From assembly GCA_905182995.1 (NCBI GenBank), contig CAJJDP010000057.1:437171-501170 (forward strand): a stretch of 64,000 bases of DNA. The letters are read 5' to 3'. Positions 1 through 14,481 of the stretch are shown here, one piece after another. A program made the position numbers and the translations under genes. This stretch comes from Paramecium octaurelia (lineage: Eukaryota; Ciliophora; Oligohymenophorea; Peniculida; Parameciidae). Under the pieces are notes generated by a model. That model had not been told where the DNA came from. It made no database searches and saw only the letters and a list, made by a program, of their open reading frames with translations. Positions within the stretch are counted from its first letter, which is position 1, and every line of letters begins with the position of its first letter.

Positions 1-64
1 AAGAATTGTTAATACTCAATTCCATTAACCATATAAGGATGATAGTAAAATTATTTATCAAGCA

Positions 65-910
65 TCATATAAAAAGGATCCTACTCAATTATTTATTCTA
101 GAATATTGAAATATTCTTACCATCCTTGGTGATATCTGTCAATTGATTCTTCTTTTTGCGTCCGGCTCTACTTCTTTCATTTCTGGGTAATCTTTTACCA
201 TTCTCTCCCCTATGAGCATAGGGGTTGAATTTTTGATGATGACTTCTACATTGACTAGGAGTGCGTGTACCAATCAGTTCACTCATTTGTTTAAATATTT
301 TTGATGTTTTCTTCATCATAGAGGAATTCATTATGTTTTCATATTGTGATAGGAAATTCACATATGTAGTATGTTCAATAGCTGACCAATGTCCTGTATT
401 AATGTGCTCTTTTTTGGGCTTTTTGATTTGATGGTGTTTGCTGGATTTTACAGTCTGTTTTGAACCCAGAGGAGAACCATCTGTTACAATATCTGATTGT
501 AATTTAGGCAATAAGGTACTCTAAGTAAAATGTACAAGTGGATATTGAGGCTAAACTACTGTTTTCAAACTAAATAGCGATAGTATAAATAATACAATTC
601 CTCTTTTTAAGGTTCTTCTTGCAATGCTTTAGTTTTAGGAAGCAATTCTTTTTTGTCATCCTTTCTATAATATCAAGTGAGAATAATACTTGTGCTTTTT
701 GGATTTCTTGGTCTTACTTTGTGTTTTCTGATCAGCTGCAATATCATAGTTGACCAGTTATTGAGGGTATTAGAATTGGTGGTATAAGGGAAAATCATTG
801 GCATTTTAATGCATGGCATATTCTATCATTTGATTTTTTGGCATATTTTCATTTTCGAATTAATAAGCTGGTTGATAATCAACGGGAAATGAATAGAGAG
901 GATGAATCAT
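65..910 (-). CDS. SHAQKYF-type Myb/SANT-like protein
   Basis: Probable DNA-binding nuclear protein of 264 aa. Read with TAA/TAG as Gln, ATG at 910-908 and TGA at 67-65. Two introns, 665-689 (25 nt) and 570-595 (26 nt), are needed and restore one frame exactly. The first ~130 residues are low complexity, rich in Gln, Pro and Lys (runs such as KTKKSKKHKKK). A Myb-like domain follows: aromatic-containing first helix (GHWSAIEHTTYVNFL), then RTPSQCRSHHQKF, the variant of the SHAQKYF third helix common in ciliate and plant one-repeat Myb proteins. The C-terminus is basic (RSRAGRKKKN) and could be a nuclear localisation signal. DNA target unknown. It lies 106 bases downstream of the next minus-strand gene. 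Confidence 0.8.
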
Positions 911-1016
911 AATGGGTGAAAATAATTTAATATAAATTATATTTATTATAGCAATCTGGCTAGCAAATGAAGAGAATAATAGAAAATCGATTACATTTTA
1001 GTAATATTATAATATA

Positions 1017-3194
1017 TCAATATCTTTAGATGGGACTATTTCGAAGTTAGGACTTAAGGGTAGCATCATGGATAGACTTGTTGGCTAATAATTCAGCAGG
1101 GATTCCAATTCTACTATTGTAGGCAGCTCTGGACACTAGGGTTTCTGGCAAGAGACTCCTATCTAATATTGTGTATTTTTCTATCATTTCAGTTAATTCT
1201 CTGTTCTTAATTGCCAATTGATTTTGAAGGTCGGCGATCTGATCTGAGAGTAAACCTACTTATGTATTGTAGGCACTCTTTAAGTTCTCAAATTAGTAAG
1301 CAGCACCTGAATCCATTTTATGTCTTAATTCATCGATTTCTAGATTCTTTTCTTATTCAAAAAGATGTAATTTTTCAATCAATTTATCATTTTCATCTTG
1401 AATTCGTTTTTGAATGATTTCAGCATTGTTCCTTTGAATTGTTAGATTCTCACATTCCTTTATTTTATTGTTATACATATCGAAAGTCTTTTGGATTTCA
1501 TATTTTTAATGATCAATCTATTATTCCAATTACTTCTATTTCTCTCTGTTTTATGTATCTATTTCTTTAATAAAGGATTTTAAGTCTTGGATTTCTTGAA
1601 GTTTTGATTTTTCGGTTTCGAAAGCTTTGAGTTTGACGAGTTCTAAATCATTTTATAAATTTCTTAATTTATCCTCAAATTCTAATTTGATTTAAGAATA
1701 ATTCTTAAGATTTTATTATATTTCTAGGTTTTTGTGATCTAACAGATTCTTCAAATTAATGATTTCTTGATTCAATAATTAAATCTATTTTTAGAGATCA
1801 ATTTGCATGTTCTCATATTAAATGGTTAATCTTTCAATTCTAGCATGTTGGTCAGCAATCTCTCTATTTTTTTCATTTTCTAATAAAATGGTTCTTCTCT
1901 TTTGATCTTCAATGGTATTAATCAATCTTTAGATTTCTCCATCATAATAATCTTTTTGTTATTGTTTTTCAACAACTAATTTTTGGATATCCTAATTTTT
2001 ATGATCAATAATTTCCTTGAGTTTCAAGATTTCCTTATGTAAAGCTTACAATTAGTTTTCATGTGTTAACTTAAGATTGGTAGTATCATTATTATGCATA
2101 TTATCTAGATTGGTTTAGATATTATGATTTTCTTATTGATGTAATTGTTCATTACTCAAGATCTGTCTTCTTAGAATTTCAATTTCATGTCTCAATCCAG
2201 ATATTTCTAATTCAGATTGTATCTTTTACTTTTGATTTTGATTGATTAATGTTTCAATTTCTTATGCTTTGATTTCTAACAAGTTTTTGATTTTGACAAT
2301 CTCTGACACTTGAACATCTTGTTGATTTTCATGAGCTGTTTATTGATTTCTCAAATTGGTTTCCTGATACAATTCCAATTTTTATTTTTGTGCCAATAAT
2401 TCATTTTGATGATCAATTTAAATGGCACTTAATCTAGACTTTGTGATATCTATTTCATTCATTAATCTTAATTAAGTATCTTAGAACTCTATTTTTTAAC
2501 GTTCATTCTAGGATTACAATTAAGCCACTTGTAATGTTCTATCTTCTAACATATCTCTAAGTTTCTTGAGTTGTGCCTCATACATATCGGCCTGGGTATT
2601 ATTTGATCGTTTAAATGTCTCCTAGATTTAAGTTGTTTGGTTATCAGCCACATTTCTCTAATCTGATATTATTCTATTTTTTTCTTGATCCAACGCACTG
2701 CTTCTAGCGTTGGCCTTTTGCACTTCCAAAGTAAGAGCTTTGATCTCAGTTTCATAATTCTATCTGATCTACATTAGAGATCCCATTTGAGCTTCGTATT
2801 TTTATTTCCACATTTCAGATTCACTTTTTCTTTACAAGGCCACCTTCTAAGCCCTCTCCAATTGACCTTAAAGAGCATTATTGGACTCTAAGACTTCTAC
2901 TACTTTGTATTCTAAGTCACCACTCTTTTGCTAAACAAGACGTTAAAGATCATTATCAGCTTTATATTTGGCCACCTCTCGTTCTAGTTCATAACACTTG
3001 ATTCTATAATTTTCAGCGTCTTCTGACACAATACTAAAGTTCATTTTATTTTGGACAGGTGAATGAATGTAGGGGGATTGATTATTGAGTGGATGTGCTT
3101 TCTTTACAGTTCCTGGCTAAGAGAAGTCCTGACTTGCTAGGACTTACGAATATTTGGTTGGTGAAATAGTTCTTGGTTACATACTGAGGTTCAT
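1017..3194 (-). CDS. Long coiled-coil protein, 725 aa
   Basis: Probable structural protein. ATG at 3194-3192, TGA at 1019-1017; the span is 2,178 bases (726 codons), consistent with no introns, though I did not check every codon for in-frame TGA. After a ~70-residue Ser/Pro/Gln-rich head (LASQDFSQPGTVKKAHPLN) nearly the whole protein is heptad-like, rich in Glu, Lys, Gln, Leu and Ile, with no membrane segment. The last ~60 residues leave the coil and look like a small globular tail (PETLVSRAAYNSRIGIPAEL). I do not recognise a named family. In ciliates such proteins are often basal-body or cortical cytoskeleton parts, but that is inference only. Confidence 0.75.
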
Positions 3195-3397
3195 TGACAA
3201 ATTATTAATAAAAATTATTGACAGCTACCTTATCTTAACGAATACTTTTAAATTACATATAAAAATTATCAATATAATTTATTTATCAATAATATGTTTT
3301 AACTCTTTTTGTAGTTTTGCTGCTTAACAACTATAAAATATATAATAATATATTATAATTTACAAATCAAACATAACCAATATTCCAATCACCCTAC

Positions 3398-3955
3398 ATG
3401 ATGGCTATAAACAACAATAAGAACTTCAGCAATAGTAAATAAAATGCCCAAAACATAATGGGTGAATGCATCAGATCAAAGGAAAATCTAAGAAAATAAT
3501 CATCCTTGGATTAACATTCATCGAGCTTACCCAAGAAGATACTGATTCATAAATAGCAATTCAATGATCTCCAAGAAAGTCTAAAGAACAGAAAATCAAA
3601 AGAAACTCACCAAACTCAAAACCGTTTGCCATCTCCAATTAATTTGAAAATACTTATTCCTCCCAAATCTAAGTCCATACAGGAAAAGAAATAGGAAACC
3701 TAAAATTAGATTGATCTCAAAGTCTTGATTCCTGAGAATTCAAACAGCTTCATCGATTGGAAGGGAGTGATTTCAAATTTGAATGGTCCCAATTACCCCT
3801 TGAAAAAATGGTTAAGAGACATTATCATAAAAAATAACATCGTACAGGATTACGACTTTGCTATTTTGATACGAATCCTGATGCAATTGTATAAGTTTAA
3901 GCAACCAACTTTAGTTAACATATTCTCTGAAATCATTGAGGAATTGGAAAAATGA
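3398..3955 (+). CDS. Small hypothetical protein, 185 aa
   Basis: Intronless ORF from ATG at 3398 (a second ATG follows at once) to TGA at 3953-3955, 186 codons in the ciliate code. The first ~110 residues are polar and disordered-looking (Asn, Lys, Gln, Ser). The last ~70 form a compact, probably helical domain with hydrophobic periodicity (DWKGVISNLNGPNYPLKKWL, then FAILIRILMQLYKF). No family recognised. It is divergent from the coiled-coil gene on the other strand, about 200 bases away, so the two share a promoter region (3195-3397). Confidence 0.7.
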
Positions 3956-4035
3956 ACTCGAAACACTATTTGTCACATCAAGGTTACATATATAAATATT
4001 CATGATAAAATAAAACTTATTTTGATATAATATAT

Positions 4036-6218
4036 ATGATTAATTTGGAAAATTTTGATCAAACAAAATTCAAAAATCCCATTCTTGATAGGTATGATAT
4101 CTCCAATACAAAAGTCCGCGGTCAATTTAAGCTTGCCGATTAATTGGAATCCTTCCTTAAGAATTAATTTAGATAACTTTGTAAGAATTAAAGCAAAGAC
4201 GACCAGATTTGAAACTGGACAAGCAAGATTGGTAAAAATTCTGGGAACACTAAGAAATAAAAAGATAATAAAAATTAGAAGCTTGTATTGAGACCAGATA
4301 ACAAATTATTTAAGCAGGCAGCATGTAAGGAAATGATAATGACGATCAAAACTTTAAGGATTCTAGAATTTCAGAGCAACAGAGCAATGCAATTGAGAGA
4401 GAGAAAAAGGAATTGGAGAAGATGAAATAAAGACAATAAAAAGAAATAGACTAAATGTTGGAATATGAAAGAAGGATGCAAGAAATTAGATTGAGGAATG
4501 AGGAGAAATAAAAATTATAAATGGCCAAATAAATGAGAAGAGAGTAGGAATTGTTGGAAAAAAGAGCTTAGTAAGAATATGAGAAACAAATGAGAGAAGA
4601 AGAGAAAAAAAAGAAATAACAGGATGAGGAAAGACAGTAAAGGTAATTGGCTAGTGAACATTTCAGAAGAGAATAGGAAAGAGCTAAAATGGAATAAGAA
4701 AAACAAGTCTAATTGAAAATAGAAGCAAAAAGGAAGGAAGAAGAAAGAAGATTAAAATAATTGTAATTCTAGTAATAAACACAATAAATTTAATAATAAT
4801 ATGAAGAGGAAATGTAGAGAAAAAGATTAATCATGTAATAAAAAGAAGCCGAACGGCTTCAAACTATTGAGATTCAGAGATAGTAAAGAATCTAAGAATC
4901 ACAACAAGCCTAACAGGAGTTGGCTATTAAGTTAGTAAATGCACGAGTCAAGTAGGAGGATCAATTGAATAATATGAAGAAGGTATTGCATAATATCATG
5001 ATTAGTCATTCGATTTGAAGTAATAACGAATTGAGTAGAGAAGAAGAGAATTTGAAGAGATGAAAATGCAGAAAATGTATGAAAATCAGATATAGGCTTT
5101 GTAACATCAAGAGAAGATAAAGGAAGTGATGGAAAAGAATTAGATTCAAGAGGAAAAAAAGAAATATGATTATTTTCATAAACTATAAGAGGTTGAGTAA
5201 AGAAAGGAAGAGTTGGAAAGGTTGAAGCAATAGGAATTAATTTCCAGAAAATAATAAATATATGAAAAAGAATTATAAAGATAATAGGTCTTATAAAATA
5301 ATGAGAAATAGTTGGAATTAAAGACCAATGATTTTCTAAGGAAATTCTAAGAAAAGGAATAATTAATTTATGAGGTAAGCAATAATTCAATTATTTAAGA
5401 AATAATTTGAAAAATAATAAATCTAACATGAGTAAAAAGTAAATGAACTTTTAAAAGAATAGGATAAGAAGGAAGCATTAGAAAGAATTATGAGATTGTA
5501 AGAATACGAAAAGGAATTACAAAGATAAAAGTTATAAGACAAAATGAGAAGAGCTGAAATTTTATAATTAGAGAAAAACTAAATGTTAGAACAAAGAATG
5601 CTAATCAAAAAAGAGATCGGATTTCAAAAATAAGAATTAATGCAGAAATTAGAGCTGGTCAAATTAGGAAAATTGGATCCCTCTGCTTTAAATCCTGAAG
5701 GCAATAGCATCCGAGCATCAAGTAGTTTGCAAAATAGTTATCATAATGTTAGACGTATTTTACAATAATATTAATTATAGCATCAACTGCAAAATATTAA
5801 AATACTCTATCAAACAAGGATATGCGTCACAATGTTAGACCAAAATCTTAGTAATAAAAAGTTTTAACTAATTCTTCAAATACGTAATATGGTTCTCAAA
5901 ACTAAGGAAAGTTTAACATATCAAATAAATACGAAAACTAATTAGATCAATTAAAGGTTCGATAAAACTAAGAAATGATAGATGTATAAATTAACTTATT
6001 CTGCTAGATCTTAGAAGAAGAATAGTAATTAGAATTTGAAAGAGAATAGGCTATGTCTAATGCAAAAAATTCAGAAGAATAAAAGAGACTTGAGAAACTA
6101 TTTCAGATAGAGAGAAATAAAACTAACTAAAGACTTGATTAAATTAAGCGGTAATATTTGTAGATTAATATTTAGAGAGCATTAGAGATAATTGGAGGAA
6201 TTTAGAAATTAAGGCTGA
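4036..6218 (+). CDS. Gln-rich coiled-coil protein, 685 aa
   Basis: Trichohyalin- or caldesmon-like charged coil. ATG 4036, TGA 6216-6218. Introns at 4181-4206, 4983-5005, 5375-5399, 5755-5780 and 6151-6175 (23-26 nt) each remove a TGA or a frame change; the spliced length is exactly 686 codons. A ~90-residue N-terminal part may be globular; residues ~110-480 are almost continuous helix built from E, K, R and Q (EREKKELEKMKQRQ, REQELLEKRAQQEYEKQM). Many Gln are TAA/TAG, so the standard code shows no gene here. A Ser/Asn-rich linker precedes a short final coil. Function unknown; filament or spacer roles are typical of such proteins. Confidence 0.78.
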
Positions 6219-6505
6219 ATTTATAAATTTATTTTTGTAATTATATGTATGTATTTATAACAATTTAAAATCTTATATATAGAATAACACTAATCTTTAA
6301 AGTTCTTTGTGGAATCATATTCGGATCTTTAACAAGATTTCGTAATTCTTCGGAATCAATCATGTAAGAAAATCTCTAGAATTATTAAAGAGATATGCTT
6401 ATTGACTTTCTTAATAGATATTCTTTTTAGAATGTTAATCTAAATAGTGATAGAATGAGTCAGTTTGAATCAAAATTAAGTTAAAATTGAATATATTGTA
6501 GAAAT

Positions 6506-7984
6506 TCATTTAATCTCTATTTCTTCAGCACCATTTTATGGTCCAGCTTTTTTTAGATTAGATTCAGTTCTCCATTTTTAAGCCCAACTTTTAATTTTCA
6601 TCAATGAAACTAAGGAAAATGCATTATCTATGTCAACTTATGAGACTTCCATGACCTTTTCTTCTTGATCCCTAGGATTTAGTTATTATAATCTAATACA
6701 TTTCATCTAATAGGTTGGCAGAACTTTAATTAACCCAAGGATGTTTGGCAATTTCACTGATGGATGGTCTTTTTTTTGGATCTTTATTCAAGATGAATCT
6801 AAGAAATTCCTTAAGTCCATCACTGATGACAGAATCGTCAGGGAAAACCACTCTATAAATTTGAATAAGGTTTGTACTCATTTGATGATATGTTCTTGAG
6901 GATGTCAGGAATGCTGTTTCCAGTAAATGGGACATTTAAGTAGGTGAAAGCGAAGAAGGTGATACCAAGTGCCCAAATATCGGCAGCCCTGCCAGAATAT
7001 CCATCTTTGGCTGTTTCTTTATCGCAGGCTTCAGGAGGCATGAAATAGTAGGTGCCTTGTGTATTTTCGAGTACATCATTTTTGGAACCCACTACTTATG
7101 AGACTCCGAAATCTGCGATTTTGGCTGTTTTGCCTGACATCAAAACATTTTGAGGTTTGAGATCTCTGTGTACAATTTTATTTTTATGGACTTTATATAT
7201 ATTGAAAGAGAATACGGAATGCTAAGCCTTTTATGCAATCTCGAAAAAGTGAAGAAAGTACGTCTTCTGTTAATTCTTCATCTTCATTCAATTTATAAAA
7301 TTTGCCCTCATCTTCATCCCATTCAATCAGTTGACCTCCTTCTGCAAATTCAAGAACTAAGACATAAAAATGAGGAAATTTACCCATAAACAATTTGTCA
7401 CACGTCGGATTGTCAATAACTTCATAAAGTTAAATGAGGTTCTTGTGTCTTATTTTCTTCATGATTGCAATTTCTTTTCTGACATCTTGCAAGGCATCTT
7501 TAACAATGAGATCTACATTGAAATAGAATGGGTAGTTATACTTCCATTGGCATCCTTAACAAATTCCCTTTGTCGTTTAAGCTTGCTCTTTTTAAGTATT
7601 TTGATAGCATATCTTTTGGAGGGATCTCCTTACTTGTGTGCCAGTTTGACTTTGCCGAAAGCACCTTGACCCAAAAATTCATCGAAAACGTAATCATTCA
7701 ACATCTTTTGTCCCTAGAAATTGATAGATTTTGATGTAGATATACTTCTTCATTTTTCAGTGTGACTGCCTTGACAGTTTCCCTCACTTTTTTGTTTTTC
7801 TAAGAAAGAACTAATGAGAATGGATTACCTTAGGGATCTTGACCTTAACTAAAGTTTGAGGTTGAGTCTTTTTGTCTTGGAGTAGCAAAGAAGTTTGTTG
7901 ATCAGGCATGTAGGGCGAGGCAGATTGATCCTGGATGACTTAATTAATTCTCGCTTCTTTTTTCTTTGCACAAACTGATCCCAT
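6506..7984 (-). CDS. Protein kinase, CaMKK-like
   Basis: Ser/Thr kinase of 427 aa. ATG 7984-7982, TGA 6508-6506; seven introns (7800-7828, 7714-7745, 7513-7541, 7357-7383, 7191-7215, 6853-6877, 6672-6699) give exactly 428 codons. Kinase domain from ~residue 78: glycine loop GQGAFGKV, YAIKILKK lysine, HRDLKPQN, DFG, and GTYYFMPPEAC with a long activation-loop insert before SGRAADIWALG, the arrangement seen in Ca2+/calmodulin-dependent kinase kinases. A basic C-terminal helix (SLMKIKSWAQKWR) lies where CaMKKs have their autoinhibitory and calmodulin-binding region. Start MGSVCAKKK suggests N-myristoylation or palmitoylation. The 27-nt intron is frame-neutral; splicing it gives the better kinase consensus. 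Confidence 0.88.
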
Positions 7985-8164
7985 TATTAAATTATATAAT
8001 TGGGCTAATAAACTGGCGTTGGGAGTGAAGATTTTTGTAAGTTAGGAATTCGGAAATTGGAACTGGAGGACTGTATTGCATACTAGATGTAAGTATCTTA
8101 AGAATGTTGATAATTATTATAATTGATATCATCATTTTGGATATAATATAATAATATTAAAGAA

Positions 8165-10265
<2,101 letters not shown>

Positions 10266-10308
10266 GATAAATTAAATATAATTTGTTCTTAAATTAAATT
10301 TATAATTA

Positions 10309-12353
10309 ATGAATTAAAACAATACAATAAATATTCGAGCAATCAGAAATAAGAAATCAATTAAAAAGGACTTGTCATTATAACCAAAGAACATTCATGA
10401 TCAATACTATTAAGAATCTGATGACAGCGAAGATGAAAAAGTACTATTACTCAATTCATATAGATCTTATCAAAAATTGGAAGATTACAAACTAAGAAAT
10501 ACAAAGATAAAGACTTTATAGGTTACGATGAGAATCTAAACAAAATTCAGAAAAAAAAATAGTTCCAAGATACCATTGATGAATTCATTAATAAGACAGA
10601 AAATAAGGATTGGTGGAGAGTGGTCAGAGATGAATTGAACAACCAAGATGTAGTATTAAACGACAAGCAATTGTAATTGTTAGACAGAATAAGAACAGGA
10701 AAAACTGCAATCAAATTAGCAGATGATGTAAATACTCTATCATATAACAAAATAGTATTATTTTGAACATGAAGATTTCAATCAATTTGATCTCCTATCA
10801 TCATACAATCCAAAGCGTAGATTCTTACCTTCGAAATGGGAAAGAATCAAAATTAATAAATTAGTATAAGGCATTAAATTGGGCAGAATTGTGTTGAATC
10901 CACCCCAAAAAGTGGAGAAGATGTTTGACGTCTGGGAAAATGTAGCTGAAGATCAAGTGCTAAGCAAATACTTACCAGCCAGAATACCAGCTTCTAAGGC
11001 CCAATTGCCATCTAATGTTGCTAGTTATAATCCTCCAGAAGAGTATCTCTTTACTGAGTAGGAAAAGCAACAATGGTTGTAAACTGACCCAGAAGACAGA
11101 GAAATACCATTCATTCCATAGAAGTTTAAGCATTTAAGAAATGTTCCTTCATCAGAACAATTAACAAAGGATTTATTCAATCGATGCTTAGATCTATATT
11201 TGGCTCCTAGAATTAGAAGAAAGAAGTTGATGATGAAATCCACAGACTTCCTACCAGAAATTCCAAAACCAGAGGAATTGAAACCATTCCCAACAAGACT
11301 GAATTTTGAATTCGGTTAGATTGATACCACAAAATCTGGCCAAGTGAAACAGATCTCGATATCATAAGATGGTTAAATCTTAGGAGTGTGTTATGAATAT
11401 GCAGTAGCATTCTTTGACGCAAAAACAACCAAGTGTTTACATACTAAATGGTAATCAGATGATAAACAGTTTTTGGGATTGGATTTCAGTTAATCTGGAC
11501 TAATTTGTATTCTATAATCAAATGGTTTCATAATCTTAAATTCTTATATCGATAAGAGATAACATCCCAATGTTGAAGATGGTGAAAAAGCAAATAAGCA
11601 AATCCCCAAAAATTCTAACAATGTCTTTGAGTGGAATTTTGAATTGGATGACAATGTGTTCCAATAATTGCTTGAAGTGAAAATGCCTTATGATCCCTTG
11701 TATGTTCAATTTCATAGTAAATCTGACTACATTGTGAGCACATAACCTCATACACATGTGAAATCCCATTGCATTTTGGTTCATTCCATCAGTAAATCAT
11801 CAACTTCGATTCCCTTTTAAAATATGAAAGCATCTACTGAAGTGTAATAGACCATCTTTCATCCTACCAAACCAGAACTCTACATTATGACTAACAAAAA
11901 CATTTTCATTTATTCACTAACCAAATAATAATTGATGAAAAAGCTATTGGCAGGTAATCAACAAAACTCAACAATTGCAATTCACCCATACGGAGACAAT
12001 TTAATTGTGGGATCTAATGATCAAAAGGTGTGTTGGTTTGATTTAGATATGGGCAAAACTCCTTTTAAGAAGATGAGCTACCATAAAAATGGAGTCAGAC
12101 GTGTGATCTTCCATAAGACTTATCCTTTATTTGCCTCCTGCTCTGATGATGGTAGAATATTCTTCATATCTTAGGAACTATCAACATCTTCCATTGTCGT
12201 ATTAGTACTGATTTGAATTAAGCACCAGTTATTCTACCTTTGAAGGTGTTGAAGTAAAAGAAGAAGGAGTCTGTAATGGATGTAGCATTTCATCCAACTT
12301 AGCCATGGATTTATTCAGCAAGCAAAGAGGGAGTAGTAAGTCTATGGACTTGA
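10309..12353 (+). CDS. BOP1: Ribosome biogenesis protein BOP1/ERB1
   Basis: Component of the PeBoW (PES1-BOP1-WDR12) complex needed for 27S pre-rRNA processing and 60S subunit assembly in the nucleolus. 656 aa; ATG 10309, TGA 12351-12353; introns 10441-10463, 10728-10755, 12152-12174. Family hallmarks in order: acidic start (ESDDSEDE), FIGYDENLNKI, the DWWRVVRDELNNQDVVL block, LPSNVASYNPPEEYL, CLDLYLAPRIRRKK, LPEIPKPEELKPFPT, then a C-terminal WD40 propeller ending HPTQPWIYSASKEGVVSLWT. The last intron is recognisable because splicing restores the propeller frame. Only about 40 bases separate it from the upstream kinase on the same strand. Essential housekeeping gene. Confidence 0.95.
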
Positions 12354-12928
12354 TGTATATAAATAATTATAATAAATTTGTTACGCATACAACCAAAAAA
12401 AGTTGTCAATCTGCATAAACACAATCTTGATATTAAAATTAATAATTCCACAAAACTATCATTTCATATATAGATACAATTCTTGCTCTAAATTCAATAG
12501 TATATTTTTTTAATCCCTCCTTAATTCATACAAAAGTAGTATTATCATAAATAAATTGGTTTAGTTCTTCATGTATTCAATACACTCAATGAATATAGAA
12601 TAGAGTCTACAATCTTGAGCATATTTGATTGAATTGGGAAAGTAAATAATACATTAAATCAGAATTTATCAAAAATGATTGATTTTTAAAGTTTAAAGCA
12701 CTACAAACATACTTGTTAGAGCAATGAGTGTGTATGAAATTATATAAAAATTGGAAATGAATCAACATAAAAAGTAATTTTATAAAAATAAGGGAGTATC
12801 TATTTGTTTTGGTTTAAGGGATGAGTTGATGTCATGGATTAAAATAATGAAAGAATCTAATTAAAAATGGGGTTTAAAGAATTGAGAGAATAGTTAATTA
12901 GATTGATTAATAAATAAAATATATATTA
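12354..12928. other. Intergenic, 575 bases
   Basis: AT-rich spacer, unusually long for this part of the chromosome. The minus strand holds one ~58-codon ORF near 12,660-12,840, but it shows no recognisable domain and its composition resembles the spacer. No tRNA or repeat seen. Confidence 0.5.
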
Positions 12929-14364
12929 ATGACATTTTGTGTATTGTTCATAATTTTAGGGGCCGCTATGGGTTAACTAAAAATTCAGACCCCGATTAAG
13001 ATGGAAGAATTTCCTGACATCTTGAATGCGAATTATTCCGTTGCAAATTTCGGTCATATTCCTTATGGGAAGAGAATGATTGCTCAACTATTCGTTCCTC
13101 CAGTGGATCTGGAGAAGGATAAGGATCTGAAGTTATGCGAGCAAGTCACATTTAGTGTGGGAATGCAATATTATTAACCTTCTGGTGATAAATGGTTGAT
13201 TGTCAGGAGAGGAGATTGCCCATTTACTCGAAAAGTAGAATTCGATGTTTATTGTAGGCTATTAATGCATAGAACGCGAAGGCAAAGCTATTGATAATTG
13301 TGGACAATAGAGATGAGAAGGTGGAATCAATTATGATGGCTGACGACGGAAATGGATATCAAATTGATATTCCATCTATCCTAATCTCAAAATCAGATGG
13401 AGAGAAAATACTTGCTTTTTTATCGAAATCCAATTCAAGATATTTGATCGGAAGTGTAGAATTTAAATAAAATCAAACTTCAAATCTAGTACTTATACAA
13501 TCATTTATGATAGACGAATGTGCTTTTTGGTTTTAATATCGAAAACAAGGACACATTCAAATTAATCAATGAGTTCAGACCCATCTACTAAGAATTGTAG
13601 GGTTATCTCAATTTCACAATCTTTTACGAAGTGTTGCGTTGTCTTTCCTGTGAGGCTGGAAATTGGAAGACTGAAAACCAAGATTGTCTTGGAGGTGGAA
13701 GATATTGTTAATTTGATCCAAACGGAGTTGCTTTTGGAACTGGATCAGACGTTCTTAGAGAATAGTTGCGTTAATCATGCATTTGGAAATACAATTCAGA
13801 ACTTTGGTGGTCCTACATGGTATTTCATATTGATAAGATAAATAGAATCACTTCACTAAGAAATGTACGAAGGAGAATGAATATGATTCTTGTTTTGAAA
13901 AATTTGTAAAACCTGAAGAGAAATTAGCAATTGAGGTTTGCATTAAAGACTCATACATTAATTCGGTGGATAAAGAAAAAGGAGAGAATATCATTTTGGA
14001 AGAACACTTCAGATTGAGATATCAATCTGGTATCATCTTCTATCCTGGTGTGTCAATTAATAATGTTGCATACAGGGGCAACATCGAAGCATCAGAGATC
14101 AAGGAGGCCATTTGCGCAGCTTTAATTGACAAGCCTGAGGCATGCGAGGACGAATAGATATCTTTTGAGCCCAATCGTTAAATCGAGAACTCTTACTTTT
14201 GGTTGATTGTAGTGGTATGCACTTTGAGCGTTCTCTTTATTTTGTTTATTGTATTCATTTATAGACGTTAAATGAATGAGAGCATGTAAAAAAACATCAG
14301 AGAACAGGTGAGTTAATAGGTCAACAATTACGTAAGGTTTTACGAAAGCAGAAGTGAGAAATGA
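12929..14364 (+). CDS. Vacuolar-sorting-receptor-like type I membrane protein
   Basis: Probable cargo receptor of 453 aa for Golgi-to-lysosome or granule sorting. ATG 12929, TGA 14362-14364; introns 13235-13257, 13489-13513, 13820-13845. Starts with a signal peptide (MTFCVLFIILGAAMG). A protease-associated domain follows, with RRGDCPFTRK, DIPSILISKSDGEKI. The Cys-rich middle matches plant VSR/BP80 proteins: RCLSCEAGNW, FGTGSDVLRE, LRQSCIWKY, WWSYM, then GVSINNVAYRGNIE and EAICA. One transmembrane helix (FWLIVVVCTLSVLFILFIVF) precedes a ~40-residue cytosolic tail ending YVRFYESRSEK, possibly with a tyrosine sorting signal. The plant-type EGF repeats are absent. Splicing the third intron is required to keep the VSR frame. 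Confidence 0.85.
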
Positions 14365-14481
14365 TAGATTGATATTAAATTCTATTAAAATTATTATGAA
14401 TCATTCAATAATATGTCATTCTAATAAAAGATTAATCGCTAATATTAATGGTTATTTTAAGGGCTTATAAAATTATTTACG

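Noticed and set aside
7150-7734. Several standard-code ORFs of 60-100 codons on the plus strand
   Set aside because: They are antisense shadows of the CaMKK-like kinase, whose conserved motifs are on the minus strand.
13569-13841. Alternative frame through the VSR-like gene ending with a Trp-rich segment
   Set aside because: The other frame carries the VSR Cys/Trp pattern and is joined by a clean 26-nt intron at 13,820-13,845.
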